A stretch of DNA of 64,000 nucleotides from the NCBI GenBank assembly GCA_002077065.1, contig NAJO01000058.1, positions 62,001 through 126,000 of the forward strand, given 5' to 3'. The translations under genes were made by a program, and so were the position numbers. Positions within the stretch are counted from its first letter, which is position 1. The number at the start of each line of letters is the position of its first letter. Origin of the DNA: Cryoendolithus antarcticus (Eukaryota > Ascomycota > Dothideomycetes > Cladosporiales > Cladosporiaceae). The notes beneath the pieces were generated by a model. That model worked only from the letters and a program-made list of their open reading frames with translations, did no database searches and was not told where the DNA came from. This document shows, piece by piece, positions 1 through 10,419 of the stretch.

Positions 1-455
1 CCGTAGCCGTCGTCCCTGGTTACCCTTGGAGACGCTCTCCGAGACTGCTCGTAAGTGCGATCTGCAAATGGTACGGCCGCTGGAGGTCCGACCGGCGACA
101 ACTGCTTCCTCCTGACCGGAGATGGCGACTGGCGTGGTAGAGAGCCATTGTGATCCATCAACGGTGTGATTGAGCTCGCAGACTCTTCATGCCGATGTAT
201 CGGCAATCTAGCTGGTGGTGGTGACTGTCCAGACGGAATGTCCCGCCCATGAGGTCGCCAGTATCTGCGTTCGGGTGTTGACGAGCGAGACCGTGGCGCA
301 CCACCGCCATATAAATTGTCGATGTCCCGAAATGCGTTACCGAAGTCAGGAACTTCTGACTCTGATGCTAGTGAGGCCGCGGAGCCGTGCCAGGCTGGCC
401 GTTCAGATCTTGGTTGCGGATTGCCATATCGATGTGTTGGTGGCGCATGTGCCAT
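1..455 (-). CDS. Partial Ser/Pro/Arg-rich protein, 3' end off the left edge
   Basis: An open frame on the minus strand runs from an ATG at 455-453 through the left edge with no stop, about 151 codons. The protein begins MAHAPPTHRYGN and is rich in Ser, Pro and Arg, with SP and RS-type patches (PPPARLP, RQSPSPVRRK, RRASPRVTR) and one acidic/aromatic stretch (FGNAFRDIDNLYG). This composition suggests a disordered nuclear or cytoskeletal regulator, but no domain is recognised. The frame stays open upstream of the ATG past a possible acceptor (ctgctcag) near 523, so the real start may be in an earlier exon. Coding nature is inferred from the long open frame and its biased composition. Confidence 0.5.
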   Translation of the reverse strand, partial: MAHAPPTHRYGNPQPRSERPAWHGSAASLASESEVPDFGNAFRDIDNLYGGGAPRSRSSTPERRYWRPHGRDIPSGQSPPPARLPIHRHEESASSITPLMDHNGSLPRQSPSPVRRKQLSPVGPPAAVPFADRTYEQSRRASPRVTRDDGY

Positions 456-1544
456 GATTAGCAATCTGGGGCGTATCGACCGCCTGCAGTACGACTGATC
501 AGGGCAGCTCGACTGAGCAGCTACGATCAATCCACACACACGTGGACACCAGGACAAAATACTCAGTCGTAGCTGGGGCCAGTTTGACGTTCCTCAACGA
601 CGGCATGTGTCGACGTTCGTTGTCACGAGTTGAGGTTCAAGAGCCCAAGCAATGTAATCGGAGGTATCGACTATCAACGCGTGAGACAGCGGTTGTAGAG
701 GAGATCCGTAGCCTTCTGATTGCGTTATACGTTCGAGGGCGACGCAAGGCTGAGGCCTGGTGTTGCATCGAAGTTCCTGTAGCGAACTCGCTGTGCCACA
801 GGTCGACCACTGCCAATTGGGCTCGAATACAGACTGAAGAGCTCTATCGCACGCCAACAAATCTGGTGATTGATGAAAGTAGCGTCTGCGTCGGTTTCTG
901 TGACACTGATTTGGTGGCAGACCAGCACATTTGCTGACTGTTGACCACGGCAACGGCAGTGCGGGGGGGTTGTCGCACAAGACACTACTCGATGATTCCA
1001 TTTGTGCCGTTGAGCCACGACACGACTGCTACTACTATCTCTAGGCCCATCGCGAGTAGCAATCACGCACTGTTGAGCAGGTATCAGATGGCGGACGCTG
1101 CTGGTCGTCAAGATCGCAGATGTTACTTGATGTTGATGTTGACGTGGAGAGCCCCACTCTTGTGCTGCTGATCGACCACATGCTCCTTACATGACATCAG
1201 GTATTGGTATCCTAGGGAGAGGGAAACTTCTCTCCTCTAGGCGCTAGATCGTGAAGCGACAGAGCATGTCGGATCGCGGTTCGTGACATGCTGACAGATT
1301 AAGGGAGTTCTCGCATCCGCTATACGGCATGTGTCGAATCTGGCCCCAAACGAAACGGACGAGCAAGCTTGCCACAAGCTTCTCAGCCCCGAGCTGAGGT
1401 GCTACGAACGTGGTCGTGTATGTGTACAAAAGTTCGAGCTGTCGCTGAGAGTGTGAACTCCATCCCTCCACTCATGCGCAGTGCAGATCGTAGGGACTCC
1501 ATCAGCGAACATCGACAACCTCATTCGAGGGTTCCCGGCGCAGC
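456..1544. other. Intergenic, no gene recognised
   Basis: Short overlapping frames on both strands between 542 and 1471 show no recognisable domain. It holds the 5' flank of the left-edge gene and the promoter of the P450. A short TTGATG-type repeat lies near 1128-1143. Confidence 0.5.
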
Positions 1545-3107
1545 ATGTTCTCAACGTCTACGTTCACGGGCGTGACAGTACTTGTACTTTCCTCATACGC
1601 TGTCTACAGCCTTACAAAGCTGTTCTACCGCATCTTCCTCCATCCTATTGCGCACTTCCCGGGACCTCGACTGGCGGCGGCGACATACCTCTACGAAGCT
1701 TACTACGACGTGTGGAAAGACGGTCAATTCCTTTTCCATCTCGACGCGCTACATGATCAGTACGGCCCAGTCATCCGTGTGTCTCCAGATGAGATCCACG
1801 TGAGAGACTCAGAGTGGTTCCATACACTATACACAGGTCCAGGCCATGTCAGGGACAAATGGGCTCGCTCAATCCGAGCCAATGGCTCACCTGGCGCCGT
1901 GGCGAGTGCTCCCAGTCACGATCACCACAGGCTGCGACGCTCTGCGCTAAACCCCTACTTCTCGAGAAAGGCGATCGACGAGCTAGAGTATGACATTCAG
2001 CAAAGAGTCGACAAGATGTGCACTCGAATTTCACGTGAGTATGCAAGTACCGGGCTTCAACTCAAGCTTGGAACAGCATTCACGGCTCTGACGATGGACG
2101 TCATTACATCCTACTGCTTTGGCAAGAGCCAGGGTTGTCTTGATGAAGCTGACTTCGCACCAGACTGGAAGAGGCTCATGACGGCAGCGTTCAACATCAC
2201 TCCTATAGCTAAACACTTTCCCATCGTAATGCGAGTCAGGGGGGCTATTCCACCATGGGTTGTAGTCCGCCTTGCTCCCTATATGTCAGGATTCGTTGAG
2301 GTGCGACAGGATATCCACGCACAAGCCGCGGCGTTGATTGCCGAGAATGCAGGGAGATGTGGTACCTCGACAGAAGACAAAGGTGAGAAGGCCAAAACGG
2401 TCTTCCACGGCATCCTTCAAGCAGCAATTCCAGACGAGGAGAAGACAGTCCAAAGAATGGCCGACGAAGCATTCGTGCTCATTATAGCTGGCGCAGAAAC
2501 AACCGCAAAGGTGCTAACGACCACCCTCACACATGTGCTTCAAGATCCAAAATTGATGCATCGACTTCGGGCGGAGATCAGTGCCGTTACTACAGATGGA
2601 CAGCCACTATCGTCCCGTCAGCTTGAGAACATTCCATTGTTCAAAGCTGTGATCCAGGAGGGTCTTCGCGTCGCAGGTCCCGTTACAAACCGACAGATGC
2701 TCATGGCTCCGAACGAAGATTTACGCTATACTAGCCGTGATGGATCACACGACGCTGTCATTCCGCGTGGTACAGCGATTTCCATGACGATTCGCAGTGT
2801 TCTCAATGACCCTGCGATCTTTCCCAATCCTGGCAAATTTGACCCAGAACGATGGCTGCGCGCGACAGAGCAGGGCGTGCGGCTAGACCGGTATCTTGTG
2901 ACGTTTTCAAAAGGCTTGAGGGCGTGTGTTGGCATGAATCTCAGTCAGTGCGAGTTATACCTCGGGGTGGCTGCGCTGATCACCCGGTTCGACATGACGC
3001 TGGAAGACTTTGACTACGAGCGGGATTTGAAGATCATCAAAGATCACTTTGTTGGCGCTCCAAGCAAGGAGGCGAAGGATGTCAGGGTCCACGTGGTGGA
3101 CAGATGA
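1545..3107 (+). CDS. Cytochrome P450 monooxygenase (TRI4/CYP58-like group)
   Basis: Intronless 520-residue microsomal P450. The N terminus has a membrane anchor (about residues 5-28), then the proline hinge PGPRLAA. The I-helix motif AGAETT lies at about 315-320, the K-helix ExxR as EGLR at 372-375, the PERF-type motif as FDPERW, and the haem-binding motif FSKGLRACVG at 454-463 with the ligand Cys461. All hallmark residues are present, so it should be active with a P450 reductase at the ER. The N-terminal third (RIFLHPIAHFPGPRL, YGPVIRVSPDEIHV) resembles fungal trichodiene-oxygenase-like P450s; the substrate cannot be told. It is the first of four co-directional genes that include a regulator, a transporter and a second oxygenase. 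Confidence 0.92.
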   Translation: MFSTSTFTGVTVLVLSSYAVYSLTKLFYRIFLHPIAHFPGPRLAAATYLYEAYYDVWKDGQFLFHLDALHDQYGPVIRVSPDEIHVRDSEWFHTLYTGPGHVRDKWARSIRANGSPGAVASAPSHDHHRLRRSALNPYFSRKAIDELEYDIQQRVDKMCTRISREYASTGLQLKLGTAFTALTMDVITSYCFGKSQGCLDEADFAPDWKRLMTAAFNITPIAKHFPIVMRVRGAIPPWVVVRLAPYMSGFVEVRQDIHAQAAALIAENAGRCGTSTEDKGEKAKTVFHGILQAAIPDEEKTVQRMADEAFVLIIAGAETTAKVLTTTLTHVLQDPKLMHRLRAEISAVTTDGQPLSSRQLENIPLFKAVIQEGLRVAGPVTNRQMLMAPNEDLRYTSRDGSHDAVIPRGTAISMTIRSVLNDPAIFPNPGKFDPERWLRATEQGVRLDRYLVTFSKGLRACVGMNLSQCELYLGVAALITRFDMTLEDFDYERDLKIIKDHFVGAPSKEAKDVRVHVVDR

Positions 3108-3724
3108 GCTCCCTTACTATAGAAAGTACCAGAAGGGATTTGAGCAAATTTGCTTGATCATCTGTGAATGAGCGCCTGTGTGTCAGCCCAACGCTCCATG
3201 TAGCAAGTCGAGCATACACCCGCTTCTCCAGAAGTCTGAAGGCTCTCCTGCGCAATTATAAGTGCCTCTACAACAGTCCGTGTTGGAGTGTCATATCCGT
3301 AAGAGTTCCTGGTCGAGGACGAAAGTACGACTGCCTAGTTCACTCTCTCGTCGACGTTGCCTGTCATTCTGCGTTTCGCACGTGCATATGTAGTATCACA
3401 GGAACGTCTTCAAGCCATTGGAGATGCGGAGGTAGTACTTGACACGGAGTCGATATACGTTAGGAACACGAAGCGTGACCGAGGGAACGCACACAGCTCC
3501 GTGGTGTGTCGAAAGTCTGACCGGTAGACTTGGCACCTCTTGACTTCGATTGCCGAGGGCAACGGTCAACGCGACAAGTGATCGCTCTAACACAATGATG
3601 GTAGGACTATCGATATCCCGTGTCAAACCATATCTGAGTAGGGTTCACACCCAATGACGCGCTCATTCCCCGAGCACATCGTACATACTGATATCAGAGC
3701 CGAAACTGGCTGGGGGCCTTCAAG
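3108..3724. other. Intergenic between P450 and Zn2Cys6 gene
   Basis: No gene is recognised. It carries the P450 3' flank and the regulator's promoter; short frames on both strands show no domain. Confidence 0.5.
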
Positions 3725-6212
3725 ATGGAAGCCGAAAGCCGCCCGGCGGACCACGAGACGGAAAAGAAAGACCACGACGAGAAGCGCGAGAAACGCACGA
3801 GTCGTGCATGCTTGACCTGCAGGAAACGCAAATCCGCCTGCGATCTGTATGTGATCCCTATGAGGTCTCATCCTGCTCAGCATCTCCCATTACCAAGTTG
3901 CCGACCCGAGCGGTGTTTGGCCTGTTCGAGCAATCACCGACCTGTACCTGTTGACTGACATTCGGGCAGACCTGTACTAGACGGAGTCACTACGACGCCG
4001 TGCAAGCGTTGCAAGACAACAGGCCAGGAATGCGTCATTGGGTCTAGCAACCGAGGCGGACGCCGCGAGAGGCGCAAGACGCATCAATCGATTAGCGAAT
4101 CGGCGGATGGAGAACATGTGTCGTGGCAGACTTGTACGTGATGTTCTCAGATATGACCTATATCGCGGCTGTCTAGCTGACATTACAGAAGCTGCAAGAA
4201 GCGAGCAGATCCTGCGTGTAGACAAAACACAGCACGGCGCAGACGAGCCGCTATACTCGACGAGCAATCTTGGGGACAATGCTGCGACTCAGCCTGTCGC
4301 AAACGCACCATTACACATACCCACCGTCTACCTAGATCCAGCCTTGAGCGCTCCTGTAGCCGCCGGTGGCGCATCTGGCCTGCTGAACACCGTCAGCTCA
4401 GGTGTGACAAGGGACTCTACGCCTGGTTCCGGCATGTTCAGTGGCAATGATCTACAGAATCCAAGCGATGCACTGGGCATTCTTGCACAAATTGCCAGCA
4501 ATGGAGATAACGCGAACTCGTACTACTATCAGAACAACGACGCCAATACAGGAGCCAATGCGCACGTCATAGATTACCCACTGGTCCGCGACGGCAGACT
4601 CTCCGTACCCAAGATCGGTACACTTATGCAACGATACAAGCTATTATACCACCCGTACTTCCCAATCGTTCCGGCGACGGCTTTAGACATCTCGAATCTT
4701 GCTCCACTTGCGCGCGACGAGTCTCACCTACTGACCGCAATTCTGGTCATAGCCTCTCGCGACTTGGTTGATGATCCGAATGTATTTGTTGCATGTACAG
4801 AGCACATGCGAGCGCTTGTCTCTGCACTCTCGGCTGGCGGCCCGAGCAATGTTGCTTGTGTGGAGGCGTTGCTATTGCTAGCCGAATGGGCGCCATACAC
4901 ATCTCGTTCAGACGCTGGTCATGTGGGCCGCGGCGAAGAGGATCGAGAAGCCTGGATGCATGTCGGGATTGCACTACGCATCGGCTACTTCCTAGGACTA
5001 GACCGCTATTCATTTGCAGTCCGTGGCGACGATGTACGAGATCCTCAGTGGCAGCGGAAGCGGCTAGTATGGACGTCTTGCTACATCAGCGACCGCCAGA
5101 TCAGCATTCGCCTTGGCAGAGCTTTCTGGTCTCGTGGACCCGGACCCTTGACAACACTGCGCAAAGAGGACTTCCCAATGCTTGCACCACTGAAACCGGG
5201 CGACGAGGATCACGCGAGCATCTTCCAAGCGACGCTTGAGCTCACTTTGCTGTTCTCGAATGTGCATGACGTGTTGTACTCGAATCCTGGCAACAGCATG
5301 CGCAGTCATCTGAGTGGTGGTTATATCAAATACATTGACGACTTCCGCAGTGCGATCGTAAGTCATGTCACAGTAGCCAGCGAGAGATTGCGTGCTAACG
5401 AGACACAGTATGGCTGGAAATCGGTATGGGGCACACTGACCTGCTCGCCAGCGCTCAAGGCTTCGCTCCTGATGTCGTACGACTACCTACGACTGTATAC
5501 CGTCGCATTTGCCTTCCATATGAACGTGATGCAGATATCGAACGACAAGCGCTCGAGCAATCCTGCGCCAGGTCGAGTCTTCTACAACAATGTGGGGGCA
5601 GTCGGAGATGCCAGATTCATCTATGAAGGCTTAGATGCCGCGAAGAGCCTGCTGAGCATGGTCAATACCTTCGTGGATCCTGAGCAGTCACTGCGTTATA
5701 TGCCACTCCGCTTCTATCTGTACTCGATCTACAGCGGTGTCTTCCTATACCGAGCCCGATGCGTGGGCGTGCTAGCGGCAGACGAGGAGACATCTGTGCG
5801 CGTCATGATCCAAGAGACCGTCAACAGGCTCGAGAGATCTGGATTAGGACCCCAACATCCAGGATCAAGGTATTCCCGCCTGCTTCGCCTACTGTGGGAC
5901 AAAGTCGAACGTAAAGACCGCAAAGAAAGGGCAAACACTGCCACACTCCAAAATCCATATCGACCGGGCAGCATTTCTGGCGCACCAACATCTGTGGGAG
6001 CCTTGTCGCAGGATTCGCCAGCTTTGACCGAGCCGATGGGCGAGTTCTCATGGACCGATCTGGACGCTATCGGCAATTTCGCCGTCAATGGTGGTAGCGC
6101 GGCTATTGCGAACGAGGCGGAGTGGTGGTCCGGCTTCTTGCCTGCTGACAGCACGAATTTCCTCTTCGACACCCTGCCTGGCATGGATGACTGGAGTGCC
6201 GGCCTGCAATGA
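3725..6212 (+). CDS. Zn2Cys6 transcription factor with fungal MHR domain
   Basis: Proposed exons 3725-3846, 3970-4133 and 4192-6212 give 768 residues. The binuclear zinc cluster is split by intron 1 and, once joined, has spacing CX2CX6CX12CX2CX6C (CLTCRKRKSAC, then CKRCKTTGQEC), followed by a basic linker SNRGGRRERRK. The long middle region (GTLMQRYKLLYHPYFPIVP onward) is the fungal transcription factor homology region seen in the Aro80-like superfamily. Intron 2 has a strong donor (gtacgtg) and a tandem CAG/AAG acceptor: only the downstream AAG (exon from 4192) keeps the frame, while the CAG gives TAA at once. Placed between a P450 and a sugar-type transporter, it may control them, which is inference. 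Confidence 0.85.
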
Positions 6213-6629
6213 ACACCGACACAGACTTGGCACGCCGGGGAGCAGGCCGCGTCTTGGCGTTTCGCGGCCCAAAGGTCGGCAATCGCTCAGCCCTTCCACT
6301 CGTTCGCTGCGGTTTCTCCGCACTTCAGAAGTTCCACCTCGACGCTGCAACGCTACAACCCACGTAAGAGGCGGGGAGCCATGCAAGCCGGCATGAACTT
6401 ACGTCGGCGGCACATCTGAACATCCGAAGCGACGAGCATTATCTGCTTCCTGTGATGCCGGGCGGCTTTTGGTTTATTATGCGAAGACCATGCGCAGCGA
6501 GTGCTCGTGTCTTATACAGGAGCAGTCTTGCGCACTTTGTCTCTCCCCGCTACACCATCTCGATTCAATCGGGCCTTCTAGCCTTATCAGACCAGATCTG
6601 GTGTTGACGTCTGTTACCGAATCGCAACG
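6213..6629. other. Intergenic, promoter of the transporter
   Basis: No gene is recognised. A pyrimidine-rich stretch near 6540-6575 precedes the transporter start, as is common in fungal promoters. Confidence 0.5.
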
Positions 6630-8425
6630 ATGAGGACGACAGGTCCGACTACAATATGGCGCGACATTGTGCAGTACAGACGAGTCTACCTGTTGACGGC
6701 CGTAGCCAGTTTTGGAGGCATGCTATTCGGCTGGGACACAGGTCTTATCGGCGGCGTCCTCACAATGGACTCTTTCAAGAACTCATTCGGACTTGACTCC
6801 AAGAAGGATCCCACCGGCTTTGCTAATCTAAGTGGCAACATCGTATCAGTACTTCAAGCCGGTTGCTTCTTTGGTGCGATGAGCTCCTTCTATCTCAGCG
6901 ACAAGCTCGGCCGGAAGAAGACGCTGCTGCTGGCCGATGCTATGTTCATCATAGGGAGCTTAGTGCAGACGCTCTGCGCGCTTGGCTCGGGTGATAAGCT
7001 TCCTCAGCTTTATGCTGGTAGAGTCATTGGTGGCTTTGGTGTGGGCTTGATCAGTGCTGTTGTGCCGACATACATCAGCGAGAATGCGAACAAGGAGATC
7101 AGAGGACGGTGTATCGGCTGCATGCAATTGTTCAAGTAAGTAAATTGCTTGCAGTATGCATTACATCAAGCTCTGACACCATCGCAGCGTCACCGGTATA
7201 TGCCTCTCCTTCTTTGTCAACTACGGCGTCAACAAGAACATCTCAAGCTCGGACACAGCACAATGGCGGGTTCCGTTTGCTCTACAGATGCTTCCTGGTA
7301 CCCTTCTCTTCATCGGCATGCTCTTCCAGAACGAGTCGCCCCGTTGGCTGGTTGAAAAGAACAAGATTGAGCAAGCCCGCAGAGCACTGGCTACTGTCAG
7401 ATCCCGGCCCATAGACTCTCTAGACGTCAAGCAGGAGCTTGATGAGATCGTCGAGGACTTTCACGGCCATGAGAAGATGTCACTTACACATCAGCTCTCG
7501 ACTACTTTCTCGGATCGCAAGATCTTCTACCGCTTCGCCATGGCTGTGACACTTATGTTCTGGCAGCAGTGGACAGGTACCAACAGCATCAACTACTATG
7601 GTAAGCGACGCAATTCCCACACCAATTTGGGCACATGCTTACTCTTGCTCCCACAGCTCCACAGATCTTCAAGTCCATCGGCCTCGCTGGCACCAGTGCC
7701 GGCCTCTTCGCTACCGGCATTTACGGGGTGGTGAAGATTTGCATCACGGCTCTCACGCTCATGCTCGCGACGGAGCAGCTGGGCAGGAAGTGGTGCCTTA
7801 TTATCGGCGGGCTTGGCCAAGCATTCGCGATGTTCTACATTGGAATCAATCAGGCTGTCAACCCCGTTGTGCCCGGATCGGCGCTAAACGGACACAGCAC
7901 GTTTGCGATCGTCTGCGTCTACTTGTTCGTTGTATTCTACAGCATTGGCTGGGGCGCAATCCCGTTCGTGCTGTCTGCTGAGTGCTCACCAAATCACGTC
8001 CGCTCATTGGTGATGGCAGCGGCGTTGATGACCCAGTGGCTGTTCAACTTCGTAAGTGCTAAGTCCTCCTGCTCACATCCTTCTAACCTACTAATATGCA
8101 TCCGCAGGTCATCGCAAAGCTCACGCCCATCATGCTCGCAGAGATTACGTACGGCACATTTCTCGTCTTCGGCAGCGCGTGTGTCCTGATGGTCGTGTAC
8201 ACCGTGTTCTGCGTGCCCGAGACGAAGGGCGTGCCTCTAGAGTCGATCTACATGCTTTTCGAGGGGAACATCATGGCTGGGGCGACGAGAGATACGATCC
8301 CGAAGAAGGCGAGGGCGAAGTTCTTGACTAATGCGAGCAATATCGAGCCAGTCGTGAAGGGCAAGGAGAGCGTGGGTGAGCATGTTGAGCGAGTTGATGC
8401 GCCGCAGGGCAAGTCTCTTGCTTAA
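6630..8425 (+). CDS. MFS sugar/quinate-type transporter
   Basis: Four exons (6630-7135, 7188-7600, 7657-8051, 8108-8425) join in phase to give 543 residues, the usual size for the family. Introns are 52-56 bases with clear GTAAG donors. Signatures of sugar porters are all visible: GWDTGLIGG in helix 1, DKLGRKK in the loop between helices 2 and 3, NESPRWL before the central loop, FWQQWTGTNSINYY in helix 7 and PETKGVPLE after helix 12. It is a plasma-membrane proton symporter for a hexose, uronic acid or quinate-like substrate; which one cannot be told. It follows the Zn2Cys6 regulator by about 420 bases on the same strand. Confidence 0.93.
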
Positions 8426-8743
8426 GTCCCATATTATACCATATCTACTTCCATCATCTTTCACGCTCATGCAATGACTTGCTCAATGACCTTTGCTATT
8501 CCGCTCTGCAATCGTTCGTCTTGCGTACAATGGTCACAACCATGGACTCGACCCCACATCGAGCATGTCACACTTCGACCTTCATCAAAGTAGAGGTACT
8601 TACATCAACGACTCCTCACGCTACGTAGCCCCCGGCGAGCTGTAGCCTCGGACCACCATAGCATTCATCTCGTATTAGTGAGGTGGCCAGGTAGGTACAT
8701 CTCTCATTATCTCATCTGCTGCTGTCGGATGTGAGATCTCACT
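8426..8743. other. Intergenic, no gene
   Basis: Short spacer holding the transporter 3' flank and the promoter of the oxygenase. Nothing else is seen. Confidence 0.5.
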
Positions 8744-10072
8744 ATGGCTGCCGTCATGTCCCAAACGTCCACATCACAGCTCGGCGCATCAGCCATTGCA
8801 CCGCCAGCTCTGCCACTGCAAGATCACATTCAGTCTGGCCCAGCCCTTCACCATCTAGAGGAAGACGCTACCCCAGAAGACTCCTCAGAAGACCTCACCT
8901 ACCCCGGCTTGCCTCCCTTCCCCTCAGACATCCCCACCGCTCCTCTCCTCCGCATATCCCTTGCAAAACTCCTCTCCAACAACCCCACCGAAATCACCAA
9001 TCTCTGGAATGCCTCCCGAGATCTAGGCTTTTTCTACCTCGACCTCCGCTCCCCTCCATCTTCATCAACAAAACGCGACAGCGCGCACGAGCCCAGCGAA
9101 CGCAATGTCGATGGTCCAGCCCTCCTCTCTTCAGCAGAGAAGCTGTTCAAGACGGGGGAGGAATTATTCAAGCTGCCGACAGAGGAGAAGCAGAGGTATG
9201 ATTTCAAAGACCAAGGCTCCTACTTCGGGTACAAAGGCATTGGCGCCGGCGTAGTCGACGCTCAAGGAACAAAAGACAGGAATGAATTCTACAACGTCTC
9301 CAAAGATGACATTTTGGGAATTTCGGAGCCGCTGCCTACGCCCGCGATGCTGAGCTCGGAGAATACGAGAGAGCGATTGAAGGGGTTCATGGAGGGGAGC
9401 CATGCGATTGTGAGCTTTATTTTGGGCTTACTGAACGACAAGCTCAGCCTGCCAGAAGGCAAGCTACAGTCGCTCCACAGATTGGAGGAAGTAAGCGGCG
9501 ACCAAGTCCGCTGGGTCTCCGCTCCTCCTCAGCCGCAAAACGATCAGCAAAAAGCTCTGGGTGAACACACAGGTCCGTCATCTTCGCCATTCGTGTCCCT
9601 CTCATCCTCGCTAACATGATCCACGCTGGTAGACTTCGGCTCCATAACCCTCCTCCACAACCGCCTCGGCGGCCTCCAAGTCCTGCCCCCATCCTCTCCC
9701 TCAACCCCAAACCCCGAATGGACCTACGTCCTCCCCCTCCGCCACCACATAATCGTAAACCTCGGCGACGCTCTCGTCAAGCTAACAGCAGGCGTGCTGC
9801 GCTCAAATATCCATCGCGTCGTTAGTCCTCCAGGGGAGCAAGGGAAGGAGACGAGGATGAGTTTGGTGTATTTCGCGAGGCCGGAGGATGAGGTGGTGCT
9901 GAAGCGGTTGGAGGGGAGTGGGGTTATAGATGAGAAGGCTAAGGAGACTGGGGAAGAGGAAGGGGAGGAGATAACGGCAAAGGAGTGGATTCTTCGGCGG
10001 GCATTGGGAAGACGTGCGGGTGGGGACTGGAAGGCGAGTGCTGGGACGGAGGGGGAGAGGTTCAAGCACTAA
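8744..10072 (+). CDS. 2-oxoglutarate/Fe(II) oxygenase (isopenicillin N synthase-like)
   Basis: Two exons (8744-9572 and 9633-10072) give 422 residues. The intron falls inside the iron-binding triad: the first His is the last full residue but one of exon 1 and the Asp is completed across the junction (HTD, His275 and Asp277). The distal His is in NIHRVV (about 337), followed by the 2-oxoglutarate-binding Arg-x-Ser in RMSLVYF. The N-terminal non-haem region (LGFFYLDL, YFGYKGIG, DRNEFYNV) is typical of DIOX_N. It should hydroxylate, desaturate or demethylate a small molecule in the cytosol. The Glu/Lys-rich C-terminal tail of about 60 residues is unusual. A second ATG six codons in is also possible as the start. 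Confidence 0.9.
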
Positions 10073-10419
10073 AGTCCGACTTGATTATGCACGTATGGCC
10101 GGACGGGAATATCACTGACAAGACAGCGCGATTTTGTGGGACAGCCAGAATCGAAAGCACTGGGTTTGATTATTCACGTTCTAGCTCCCTCCTACTCAAT
10201 CTGTTCCCTCCGAGGTCCGTCATATGCAGCATGATGTATTGTACAAAGTGGCCGTACCAAACCAGTCCAATGCTGATACGCCGATCATGCCGTCCTCCAA
10301 TGACCACCTTTTGCCAATGTCGTTGATCTATTCTGGGGATGCGATGTAGTTTGTCTGAAGTAAAGTCAGTAATGCCCTTAAGGATTTGCAAGCCAATTCA
10401 GGAGTGACATACACAACAT
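10073..10419. other. Intergenic between convergent genes
   Basis: Shared 3' flank of the plus-strand oxygenase and minus-strand HEX1. No gene is recognised. Confidence 0.5.

Noticed and set aside
594..1111. Overlapping minus frames near the left edge as upstream exons of the partial gene
   Set aside because: No consistent donor/acceptor pair or family resemblance could be found.
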